Shown here: piece by piece, positions 1-9,698 of the stretch | How positions within the stretch are numbered: the stretch's first letter is position 1 | Layout: each line of letters starts with the position of its first letter | Assembly (NCBI GenBank): GCA_963556695.1 | Contig: CAUWAG010000018.1 | Location: forward strand, 1,798,001 to 1,862,000 | Direction of reading: 5' to 3' | DNA: 64,000 nt | Source of the DNA: Anthostomella pinea | Taxonomy: Eukaryota; Ascomycota; Sordariomycetes; Xylariales; Xylariaceae | The notes under the pieces: model-generated | The model's database searches: none | What the model was told of the DNA's origin: nothing | What the model saw: the letters and a program-made list of their open reading frames with translations, nothing else | Made by a program: the position numbers and the translations under genes

Positions 1-213
1 CTGAACAATCATGAATGCAAGCCGATACCATACGAAAGCAGAGCCTTTCTTGCGGCAATACTAGCTAGCTTACTGAATAATCCATCGGAAACCGTTCAGC
101 GACTGCCTTTGGCTAGGAGTTCCCCCAATGGTAGTAGAGTGACCGCATGCTGAATCGAGGTAGACCGACCTCTCCAAGCGGCAAGATAAGCTAAGATCAC
201 ATGAGACCACTAA

Positions 214-1560
214 CTACTCCTCCTGGGTAAAGGACTTCTTCCCAAGTCCCTCGACTTGCATGGCCCAGACAGGCGAAGCCATCTCGACAAAATGCTCCCC
301 AAACTCCGCCAAAACCGCATCCACATCCGGCGTGCCAGACCTGACAGCCTCATCGTACACCTCATCACTGCCAAACGTGGCCGCATGCCACTCCCTCTTC
401 CACTGCCTGACCATATTCGCAGCCTCCTCGCTCTGGCTCTGGATCTCCATGGCGATCATGTAGAAGGAAGAGCGGTGCTGGTGCTGGACGTCGGGCTTGA
501 ACAGGGTGACCTTGGCAAACTTGCTGAAGTTGTGGAAGAGACAGATGTTGCGGAAGCTCTCGGCGTGGTGCAGGAGCACGAGCATGCTGCCGCCAGGCTT
601 GACGCGTTCGAGAGCCAGGGCCAGCTGCGCGGCGCGCAGACGATGCGCCTCGCGAGACTCACGGTACTCGGCGCGTGCGTGGGTTCGTAGGACGCCGCCC
701 TCGCAGGTGGCGAGGTCGAAATGGGCTCGCGGACGGATGAGGCGCGTTCGGAACTTCGTGGTATCGGGGTGGTCGGCAGGGACGTCTGACATGGGAAACC
801 CTAGATCCGTGATCATCATGGTGAGGTCGGCGTAAGACAGCTTCATGCGGTTGCGGAGATCCTTTCGGACCAGGACCTTGATGCCGTTGTCCTCGACGCC
901 GAGAGTGATTCCGGAGACTTGGGTGTTTTTGTTGATGTCCATAGCTGTCTCGATCTTGCCGCCGGGAGCGAAACCCAGAGCCAGAATGTTGGGGCGCTTG
1001 CCGGGGAGGGTGAAGACGCCGGTGGCCTCTTGCGCCTTGCGGCCAACAGCACGCATCATCTTCATGAATATCGTAGTGGTATTTCCATCGGCGTTGTCGG
1101 AGATGTAGCGCTGTCTCTCGAAGTAATCGTCGCCTTTGGGGTTCTTCCAGCCCTATGTGTCATTGTCAGTCAAAGATCTTGGGACCACGCGTGGGCTTAT
1201 GGCATGGTAAGGGTCTTTTTCGTCTAGACTTCGAGCAGAGCAAGACATGATTGGCGGGATACTTGCCTTCATCCTGAGCTCCCGCAGCCGAGCGAAGATC
1301 GGGACTTTACTGCACAGGTACTCGGTGACAACTGGCTGTTGCTGACCGCCGGTGTCTCCATCATCAGCTTGCTTGAGGCCAAGATCAAGCAGCAGCGACG
1401 GAGGTAGATTATCCTGTAGCGACAAATTATCCTGGAACAACGCGATGACATCCTCGATGGGATTGCTCGGGAGCTCAGTGCTTGCGTTGTCATCGGTGGC
1501 AGGTCCGGTACTGACATCCGTTGCAATATCGTTGCCGGTGACGCTGTCAAGGTCTGCCAT
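214..1560 (-). CDS. FtsJ-like methyltransferase domain protein
   Basis: Two exons: 1560-1267 and 1152-214, about 410 residues; an in-frame upstream ATG at 1623 would add 21. The second exon has the FtsJ/RrmJ-type S-adenosylmethionine fold: a conserved lysine-rich start, LALGFAPGGK (SAM-binding glycine loop) followed by GITLG, and later LERVKPGGSMLVLLHH, the usual strand-4/5 region. This family methylates ribose 2'-OH groups of RNA, but fungal proteins with this layout are mostly uncharacterised, so the substrate is unknown. The N-terminal 98 residues are acidic and low in complexity. The intron (1153-1266, 114 nt) starts with GC in the context AAG/GCAAGT and ends with TAG; only this phase-0 GC-AG splice keeps the frame. 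The domain call is solid, the exact start is not. Confidence 0.82.
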
Positions 1561-1623
1561 CGCGATGAGGGTTCGGGGGTCCGAATTATTGGATGATAGG
1601 ACTTGGAAGGAGGAATTGGGCAC

Positions 1624-2772
1624 GCAAAAGAAGAATGGTGGAAGTGCAAGCTTGATTCTAAATCTACATGTATCTGGGTACCTAGAGCTACCTAGATACT
1701 TGGTACAGAACCACGCGGGCTGAGGTATCTCTATGGCAATGAGATTGCCTCAGTAGCAACCAGACTTCCCAGGCAACCAGAGCCCCAGTCTACCAACCAA
1801 CTTGTAACAAGTATTTCGAGGTGGGGTGATGGAAAGATGCTGCTTGTGGGAAACTCAGCAGAAACCTCAGGCAACAAACACAGAGGCTGGCAGTGTGTCC
1901 TGGAATCTGTCAACTCTCCGTCAAACAACAAAGAAGCTGGCAGGGTGCCTTTAGATCTGTCAAATTCAACTCCTGAGTCTTCGTTCTGCAATTTGTAACA
2001 ATTATCTCAGACTTCAAAAATTGCATCGTTTCCAAAGAACCAAAACCAGCTACTTCGCAACTCGGGTTGTCCTGTTCGCCATGTCTTCCCTTGTCACAAG
2101 TAAGGCGGAAACCATCGCAAGGCCGGCCAGCGAGAACACGCCTCTACTTCACCCGACCCAAGAGAACGACAGCCCTAGCAGGCCCGACAGTATTGCACAT
2201 TACAACATTGTGCGTATTTTCTGCGAGGTCCCGCTTGTATCATGCATGGTCATGACGAGGTCAAGTACAGAAGAGCATGTAAACTCGCCTAGCAATACAC
2301 GGAAGGCACCTCTTTGATATGCATCTCACACGGTTCTACTGGCCGTTAGGGATCTGGCGTGTTATGGCAGTACATGAAGCCTGCTCCTTCTAGCGGTTGA
2401 AGGCAGAAGGGATATCGGTGAGCACTCACCTTGAGCTCGAGTATCCCTCTCGCCACACGTACGACAAGATTCAGGAGCGCCACCACACGTTCTCAGGGCG
2501 TCCAGGAGGCAACATTGTATCGCGACGGAGAGCCTCATTCGGTCACGTTCGCTCTGAGTATCGTCAAGATAGGTCATCGCAACCATCCCCCATGATCTCA
2601 ATATCCCGGCGGTGATGGCATATATGGGGACCGCAACACCTTGTCCTCCGTCGTCTGCGCCTTCGCATACTCCTCATCCCAGCTGCGTTTTGCCGGATAT
2701 GCAAACCATCCACACAAACCAAAGGATCTCACTTGCGACTCTTACCATCACCATTTCCGAAGCTGGCTCATC
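1624..2772. other. Intergenic stretch without a clear gene
   Basis: No convincing gene. A short plus-strand reading frame from 2081 contains ENTPLLHP, which resembles the N-terminus of some fungal MFS transporters, but no membrane segments follow before a stop. Around 2590-2700 short peptide-like stretches are seen in several frames; none is recognisable. Confidence 0.4.
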
Positions 2773-2792
2773 AACCCTAACCCTAACCCTAA
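2773..2792. repeat. Interstitial telomere-type repeat, three CCCTAA units
   Basis: Three uninterrupted CCCTAA hexamers (2775-2792) preceded by AA. This is the complement of TTAGGG, the telomere unit of most filamentous ascomycetes. It lies directly at the 5' edge of a truncated kinase pseudogene. Confidence 0.85.
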
Positions 2793-3186
2793 GTAAAGTG
2801 ATGCCCAGGCTCATAGGAGACGACCACATCAACAACGGGGAGGGCGTAACACCAGTGGTCATTCATGGCGATCTCTGGTCTGGCAATGCATCAGTGATCA
2901 AATCGCGCGGCATCAGCGAGCCGGAGGACATCATTTTCGTCTCTTCAGCTTGCTACGCACAGTCAGAATTCGAGTTAGGCATCATGAAGATGTTCGGCGG
3001 TTTCGGTGGAGGGTTCCTGAAAGAGTACCACTCCCTGGTGCCGAAGACAGAGCCGGTTGATGAGTATGAGGATCGAGTGGCGTTATACGAACTGTAGACC
3101 ATCTGAATCATCATGCGTTGTTCGGAGGGGTTTACAGAAGCGGCGCCGTTAGCACCATAAAGAATCTGATAAGCAAGTACGGGAGA
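2793..3186 (+). pseudogene. Fructosamine/ketosamine-3-kinase C-terminal fragment, broken
   Basis: The reading frame holds VIHGDLWSGN, the catalytic HGD loop of the fructosamine-kinase (APH-like) family, then SACYAQSEFELGIMKMFGG and FLKEYHSL, typical of the family's C-terminal half. These enzymes phosphorylate ketoamines on glycated proteins and start their repair. The N-lobe with the nucleotide loop and ATP-binding lysine is absent. The frame stops at 3095-3097. One base out of frame the family C-terminus resumes (HLNHHALFGG, then SGAVSTIKNLISKY to about 3180), so one base has been lost close to the stop. Between HGDLW and SACYA the metal-binding DPA-type motif reads VSSA, so the usual acidic residue is not evident. 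Truncation plus frameshift argue for a dead copy; a second, longer copy lies at 21899-23121. Confidence 0.75.
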
Positions 3187-3268
3187 GATGGCGGCTGCAG
3201 TGGGAAGGGAGAGATATAAGCCTCTCCTCCAATGATCCTTCTATTGTGCGAACAGCTGCACGATACAT

Positions 3269-4391
3269 CTACGGCCCAAGCACGACTCGCAGAATACACG
3301 CATCTCCGTTGTCCGGACAGACATCCGTCCGATTCAGCTGCTTGTCCTCCGGTCCCGTCGGTCCACCGGTGTACTTCTGCGTCCCGTCAATACCAAAGAT
3401 GTCACTCTGTCTTGGATCGTTCTCTGGATACTCGTCGTCGCCCCAGTGGCCGGTGAAGTACAGCCAGTTGACCGGCGTACTATCGTCGTACGCGGCAAAA
3501 GTTGATGTGTCAGCGTCGTAGGTGTAGTAATATGCCGACAACGTCGGATCCCAGATCGGTCCTTCGTCGGTATAATCCTCTATCGGCCCCTCTGGCAGAT
3601 TGACGTCCGGAATGGTGTGGTCGTGCGTCCCGCTGATGGCATAGTTGGCGTGGCTACCGTTGGCACTGAAGACAATGGGCTTGCCGGGACATCAGCTTGG
3701 TTTGATCAACGCAGTCAGTTATACATGCTCGGACTTACTCGGACACCACTCTTTTGCACGGTCTCGTACGTGAACGCCTCACCGTTCGAATGCTGACTGT
3801 ACCACACAGCCGTCGGCGTCCCGTCCTGGAAGCGCACCATATTGTGCTCCCAGTCGCCGACATGATCGCCGACGATGAACGAGAAGTAATCGCCGCCGTA
3901 GTTGAAGGCATAGAAGTACATGTAGAAGACGTCTACAAGCCCGGAGCCATGGTCGTTGACAATGACGGCGGTGGATACTACGCCCTCCGTTTCATTGTCG
4001 GTTGGACCTACGCCATACAGATATGACGGGTTGGTTGTGATGTCTACTATCGAGGTGAGGTAGACGTCTGGTCCGCCGAGAGCGTTTAGAGAATTGAGGT
4101 TGTCGAGGGTTAGTGGCGAAGGAGCGTCGCTGATGAGGGTGGTATTGACTTGTGGCCTGAGAGAGTAGCGTTAGCACATGGCTGCCAATCTCACTCTCAC
4201 CGTCGCCTAACAACGTACTGAGTGTTTGAGAGCTGAGCACCGATATCCGACGGACGGTAGGGATCGGCTGAGTAGAGGTAGACTATAGGTGCGTACTCGG
4301 TGACATAGCTCGGAACGCCAGACGGAGCTTGTCTTTTCGTCAATGGTACCGCCTTCGCGGCTGCAGCGAACAGCAAGATAATGAAGAGCAT
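3269..4391 (-). CDS. Secreted VPS62-domain protein
   Basis: Three exons, 4391-4219, 4156-3739 and 3679-3269, give 333 residues; introns of 62 and 59 nt have GTACGT/CAG and GTAAGT/AAG borders. The chosen ATG begins MLFIILLFAAAAKAVP, a signal peptide, followed by a KR pair that could be a Kex2 site; an upstream in-frame ATG at 4478 would bury this signal. The body matches the VPS62 family (named after a yeast vacuolar sorting gene): YAPIVYLYSADPYRPSDI near the N-terminus, GDHVGDWEHNMVRF in the middle, then GSHANYAISGTHDH and NWLYFTGHWGDDEYP. Many fungal members are predicted secreted or vacuolar proteins without a known reaction. The histidine and aspartate clusters (DWEHN, SHANY, HDH) look like a polar, perhaps metal-binding, centre, but this is inference. 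Confidence 0.85.
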
Positions 4392-5360
4392 CGTCACCCT
4401 TAAGGAGGTATGACTTTCACGGCGGATCTGAGGGAGAGACAGGCAGGACAGAAACCACAGGAAGCCAGCGAAGGTCACCCGACCTCTTATATCGTTCTTA
4501 CCTTAGCTACGCTGCCAGACAGCCAGAGTGCTCATGCTGCACAGGAGGCAACATAGGACGGCGACTCTGCGCGTGGTTTCAATTTGGAATGTGATTGGTG
4601 TTCCTGGCCTGTCTGCTGGTCCGGGACGTATCAGGTAATCAGCTCCGTTGTTGCGCCCCCGGCCATTGACGACAGCTTCCCTTTTCGGCCAAGCATATGC
4701 ATGCATGACCATGCGCAATTAAGCAGACCGCAGAAGCGCCGTGGGGTCGGCGAAGCTTGTTTTGAGCGCACATGTTCACCAGCGCTGGGGATGAGGGTGA
4801 GTAGACGCCTGAGGTAACGTCACCAGCGTGAGTGCTTTGCCGCGGCGACAACACCATCCTCAAGTGACTAGTAAGTCGATTGCAGCAGGTAAAAAGGCTG
4901 TGACGTTGCCGAGATGAGTTGCTGCGCCTTGACATGGGACTGGCATCCTTGGATGGTGTTATTTGAGTTATTCCTTCTCTGGGACTCAGAGTATCTCCGT
5001 GTTCAGTGCACTGCCACCTCCCTGAACGCCACGGTGGCTTGCGCGCCATTCAACATGTTGGCGATCAGATAGTCCATTTCCAAGCCGCGGAAATCCTTCC
5101 TCGGCTTCGCTCGTTTCATGACCTCATGTACCAGATGCTCCTCTCATTGAGTCTCCAGCAAGCCCCGATCGTGCCGCATTGGTCGGTATGATCCCTGTCG
5201 GTGATGCCGGCTGGACTCGCCACGACCTCAAAGTTACCATCACCTTGTTCTCTTGCGAGCTGCTTGACGTGCTGAATAGTTATGTTCATTGACAGCACCA
5301 GGCGTACCAGAAGACTTGAAGAACAGCGTTGGCGCCTCTTTCCATGTCCTTTTCGTAGCA
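4392..5360. other. Intergenic stretch, possible gene remnant
   Basis: No intact gene. On the minus strand at about 5135-5003 an open stretch of about 43 codons (KRAKPRKDFRGLEMDYLIAN, then a stop) has normal protein composition and could be the 3' end of a decayed gene; I cannot assign it to a family. Confidence 0.3.
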
Positions 5361-5774
5361 TCAGTCCCTCACTGGTGATGGGAGGTAGCCCGTTCGTCCA
5401 TCACTCGCTCGGCAGCGCCACCATTCGCTTGGTTTGCCCATGGGGTCGGTTTTAGAGAGGAAGGCAACAAGGTTGACTTTCTTGACGCTGAGGTCGATGC
5501 CTTCGTTCAACCGCTGGCCGGGTTGCGGTTGGGGGGTGTAGTCGTATATCACTCGGCAGAAGTCGAGCTTGCTTGGATCCGAAGGCTGTTGTTGGCCATC
5601 GCCGTACGGCGCATGCCCTAGCTGTCGCTGCCGTTCAGCTTCTTACGAAGCTGCTAGTGCTCGTATGAGCTTGGCCATAAGGTGCGGCAGGCCGAAAACG
5701 GCTATGGTGAAGAAGACGAACGGCTTCCTGCTCGGTTACGGCGGCGCTGCCGGGCCGTCAGGAGACATGGAGCA
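5361..5774 (-). pseudogene. PEX13 (peroxisomal docking protein) C-terminal fragment
   Basis: On the minus strand one frame reads KPFVFFTIAVFGLPHLMAKL then IRALAAS, the membrane segment of the peroxin-13 C-terminus, followed by DPSKLDFCRVIYDYTP and AFLSKTDPMGKPSEWWRCR, ending in DGRTGYLPSP, the SH3 domain of Pex13. Pex13 forms the peroxisomal import docking complex with Pex14. Here the N-terminal half is missing and the same frame carries two TAA codons (complement of 5736-5738 and 5643-5645); the second lies where a glutamine (CAA) would fit. There is no plausible intron around either stop. The SH3 end is a good match to full-length fungal Pex13, so this is most likely a partial duplicate of a functional gene elsewhere. 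Neighbours give no functional link. Confidence 0.75.
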
Positions 5775-6682
5775 ATTGTGGAAAGACGAGACCAAAATTC
5801 AGATCAGCGTGCATGTACGTATCCTTTTCTCCCAGGGGTCGACTCGTATTTGAATCAGGCACCTGTGTGGTGCCTGCATTGCTCACCCTTCTCCTAAGTG
5901 CTCCAGGAAGGACGGGGAAGACAGATATACGGTAACAGGTTCGAATCCTGTCAGCGTTTGCTTTGTGCACACATAGCTACTGTCCGCCCATTCGTCCGTT
6001 TGTCCGTTTGCTTCGACTTCTGCTCCCATCTCCGATCGTCTCTTGCGTGCCGCCAACAACGACTCGGTGAATCGCGTGTTTCCAATCCGTGAACGTATCA
6101 TGTACCCAGACAATCAGTTCTCATCTGATACATGATGTGTTGCCTCCGCCAGTCCAGTCACCGAGTAAATACAATGATGAAAACACAAACTTCGTGATTC
6201 AATGTCTTGACCTTTAGCTCACCCGGGGATCGCTCAGAAACATCAGCTGGCCAAGGAATCACTTCTTTCGCCATGGTAAACAAACAAAGGAACCGAACAT
6301 TCATCTCGTCTGAGCCTCTCGAGTCGGGCAAACAGTGAATCACCACCATTAGAATGCCAAACAAATATCACAGATCTTGTAGCAAACTCGACCTGTGACA
6401 GGAGACTATGGGAAGCCATCAAAGAAAACTATTCCATCCAACATTCCCGTGTCGAGGCAATCTGTGTTGACGACGGCAGTGACACTGATGCACCATGTTG
6501 GGCAACTTGGGACCAACCCTGTGTATCCCATCAGCGGACGAGTATAACCATAAATTGCCACGATTTTCGCATCATAGGAGCACTGCTTCACTCACAGATC
6601 CTCACCATTCTTCCAGCACCTCGTCCTTCAACTCAGCCCGACCGTTGCAGATTCCTTGGCTCCTCCGCATCACTGCTTCACC
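5775..6682. other. Intergenic stretch with an orphan T-arm-like hairpin
   Basis: At 5935-5951 ACAGG/TTCGAAT/CCTGT forms a perfect five-pair stem with a seven-base tRNA T-loop. No matching 5' acceptor strand, D-arm or A box was found 60-110 bases upstream, so it is not called a tRNA. The remainder holds nothing recognisable. Confidence 0.3.
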
Positions 6683-8467
6683 ATGAGTGCGGGACCGTCA
6701 GCGGAGGCGCCGGAGGAATACGAGGGGCCCTACAAGGCTGAGCTCGAGGCGCCATTACTCGAGATCTTCGTGCAGCCTCCCACGAAAGTGCATTACGACG
6801 AGGCCTTCCCTTGGCCGCTCGTCGTCGGCAGCGAGTACGCCGAACACGAGGGCTTGGAGATCAAGGCTTTCCTGCACTATATCCGTCACGACAAGGCTGG
6901 CATCCCACGGCCGGATTTGCCAGATTTCTGCTCGATCGGTGTGCACATTTCCAGCACTCTCCAACTCCCAGAGACCGACGGCAAGAAGTTGTGGTCAGGC
7001 GATTATGGCTATGCAGTGATCCCTGTCACGTTTGCTCATGGCCCCAACCAGAGCTATGGATGGTTCAAGATCTGTCTCATCCGCCAGACAATAGGTTCTA
7101 CCAATGAGCTCGGTGAAAAAGACTATGGCAGTTTGGAAGAGTTTTACGAGTTGTGCAAGAACAAGAAGCACGTCTTGGCGGAAACGGCCGAGTTCGAAGT
7201 AGTACCGACACCTCTTGGCGTGAGATATGCGGACTCGAAGCCATGTGAGTCTCGTGTCCAACCCATAATACTGCGTTCTGACTCTGTTAGTCCCAGACGA
7301 TATGTGGGCGGTGGGAGAATTGAAGAAAGCCGACAACTTTAAGTCTATGCTGCCCGAGCTGAAGACCGTACCGGGCGACTTAGGGCTACCTACATTGGTA
7401 CCGATGCCATCGCTCCACTTCCCGGTGTATTCCTACGTCAAGAATGTGATCGAATGCGGTCAAGCATTCCACCCGCCGCTCGTCGTTCAAGTGAGAAGCT
7501 TACCGCGAAACGAGGTTTTCTCTCCCGTAATCACCATATCGCCCCTCGCTCCAAGACTGAACGGCAACTACATCGACGAGGAGCAGACCGACGAGGAGCA
7601 GACCGACAATGAATACACCAAAGAGGAATACACCAAAGAGGAATACATGCTCAAAGGCCAGGTTCAACACATCGCAAGAATGTTGCCCGATGCCGTGACG
7701 GACGAGAGCTACGCTGAACCCTATCGCTATGCGATTTTCGACGGCATGACCTTTGCAACAAGCTCGAAAGACGGCGAAGGTTATAGATTCCGGGCAACGC
7801 TCCAAAAGGAGAAGGGGGTCCCGTCGTGACCTGGGCTGATTCAAAGACCTACAAGCTGTCCCACGACAAAAACGCGCGCAAGCTGCCACGTGACAGACTC
7901 CCACGTACGTTGATACTCTGCTGGCACCGATGTGATACTAAAGCAAGACCAGAATATCGGGGAAGTAATGATTATAAGTGGGAACAAAAGATCCAACTGG
8001 GTCTCATCAGGATGATCACCGAGGACCCAGATTCTGACTATCGAAGGTCGGAATCTCAAATGTCGACTGGACAACAGCCAGACCTCCCTGATATTGTTAC
8101 AATAAAGGCGCGCTGGCTCGGTCAGGTCCAGAAACGCCCACCACGGGACTGGCAAGCCGCGGCACTCGCATCCGGAACGAGCGGGTCATCCAGAACGAGC
8201 AGACCTGCTGGACCAAGAGCATCACAGCACAGTATTAACGAGTCCGACGAGTAGTCTGATGATGAAAATGAGGACGAATCCTCCGACGAGGGAACTGTTG
8301 TTGGTGAAGATAAGAAGTCTGTTCATAAAGATGAGAAGGCTGCTGATGAAGATGAGACGTCTGCCGATGAAGATGCGTCTGTCGCTGAATCTGAGTCTGT
8401 CGCTGAATCTGAGTCTGCCGATGACTCTGCGTCAGAATACTACACCGAGGAAGAAAGGGGCAACTAA
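6683..8467 (+). pseudogene. Two-part protein, tentatively velvet-like, with acidic tail; frameshifted
   Basis: Exon 1 (6683-7244) and exon 2 (from 7291) join over a 46-nt GTGAGT/TAG intron, giving DSKPFPDDMWAVGELKKADN across the junction. The frame ends at a TGA (7827-7829), but the adjacent frame continues the same composition (WADSKTYKLS) to a TAG at 8252-8254; a 43-nt intron (7906-7948) is possible within that part. After that TAG the same frame runs on for 70 codons as an acidic D/E/S-rich tail (VAESESVAESES) to a TAA at 8465. An internal DEEQT/EYTKE repeat lies near 7575-7650. The stretch with HPPLVVQV, MLKGQVQHIARML and YAIFDGMTFATSSKDGEGYRF recalls the C-terminal half of velvet-domain regulators, and the first half looks like a second, related unit; this resemblance is weak. 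Either a recent pseudogene or a gene with sequencing errors. Confidence 0.55.
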
Positions 8468-9698
8468 ACACGAATTCCATGAGTGCGTCTGGGGTTGGAG
8501 CAGGGTGATAGGTTATCTTGGGGACCTGTGGTCCATTGACACTCGTTTGAACGTTGATAGTGCTTACCGCAAGGTGATACCATGACTGTCCAGTCGCTCG
8601 CTATATGGACGTATGACCGTGTCGGGGAGGAGGATTATTTTGGGGATCTTACACCCATCAACACTCGTTTGAACGACATCGGTACTCGCAGTCGGGGGAT
8701 AGTAGGAGCAGGCGATCACTGCATCTTCAGCTCACAGACCTGCTGTTCACCAAAAAAAAATTAAAAATTATCTTATTGGATTCTCTTGTGTTTCGCTTTT
8801 GGTTCCTATACACGTGACAGAGGCGCCTTTTCCTGGGAACTGGGAAGATTGACTTGCCCGTGTGATGCTGAACAAGGAAGTCAGCCGAAAACTTGATCAC
8901 ATAGCGGATATAACTAGATCTGAGCAACCGCAGACTAGGGTATGTAGGGCACGCTCTGGAGAAGAAGACCGTGGTAGGACGTTGCCAAGGATATAGGACT
9001 CCAGGATTGGCCGGGCGCTTCAGAATCCAGGGTGATCAGTATGACAGAGACCGCCGTGAACACGTCCGAGTGAACTCAACCAAAGCCCTCCTATGGCCTG
9101 GCACGACGCATTTCCAAAAGCCATGCCCAGCCACGACAATCGAAAATGGGTTATCCAGGTCGGAAAAGAAAGTTGAGGACTAACGGTGACGATTTTCGAT
9201 CAGCTCGTGGCTCCTGACGAGGTATCACATGAGGAGGTCCTTCGGGTCGGGAGTGGTCGTTGGTTCCAGATTGTAATTGGTAAAGTGCACCGTTATGAAA
9301 GTGCCTGCGATATGTAATCACAGAACTGCTTCTCGAAGTCATGCAACTAAGCAGGGTTGCTTATCGCCGGCTCTAACTTGAAACGGCGGCGGACACTGAC
9401 CACCCCTGACCCCCTGTCCGCTCATGAATGGTTGCTAGTGATACCGCCACCTGCAGAAAGTCAATATTGAACTTAAAGTGGCAATCGGTTCCTTGTCCAG
9501 GTCCGTCAAGTCCGTCCCATTCATGAATCGGGTACGTAATTCACGCCTTTGAGCTTCACCATTTGCACCATGAGCAATTCCTAGCCAGCTTCTTCGCAAA
9601 TCCATTCTTCTTGGCTACCCTCAAACCCGGCCGCTACACCAACAACCCATGGACCGGTAACCGCTAGAAGTCGATCACCTGGGGCTTCGAAGTTCGAG
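8468..9698. other. Intergenic stretch, nothing recognised
   Basis: No coding signal on either strand. A 15-base string, ACACTCGTTTGAACG, occurs twice (about 8539 and 8661) in otherwise diverged surroundings, a possible old short duplication. An A-run with AT-rich flank lies at 8752-8770. Confidence 0.4.

Noticed and set aside
2081..2317. Possible MFS transporter N-terminus (ENTPLLHP)
   Set aside because: Only a short motif of common composition; no transmembrane helices follow and the frame closes.
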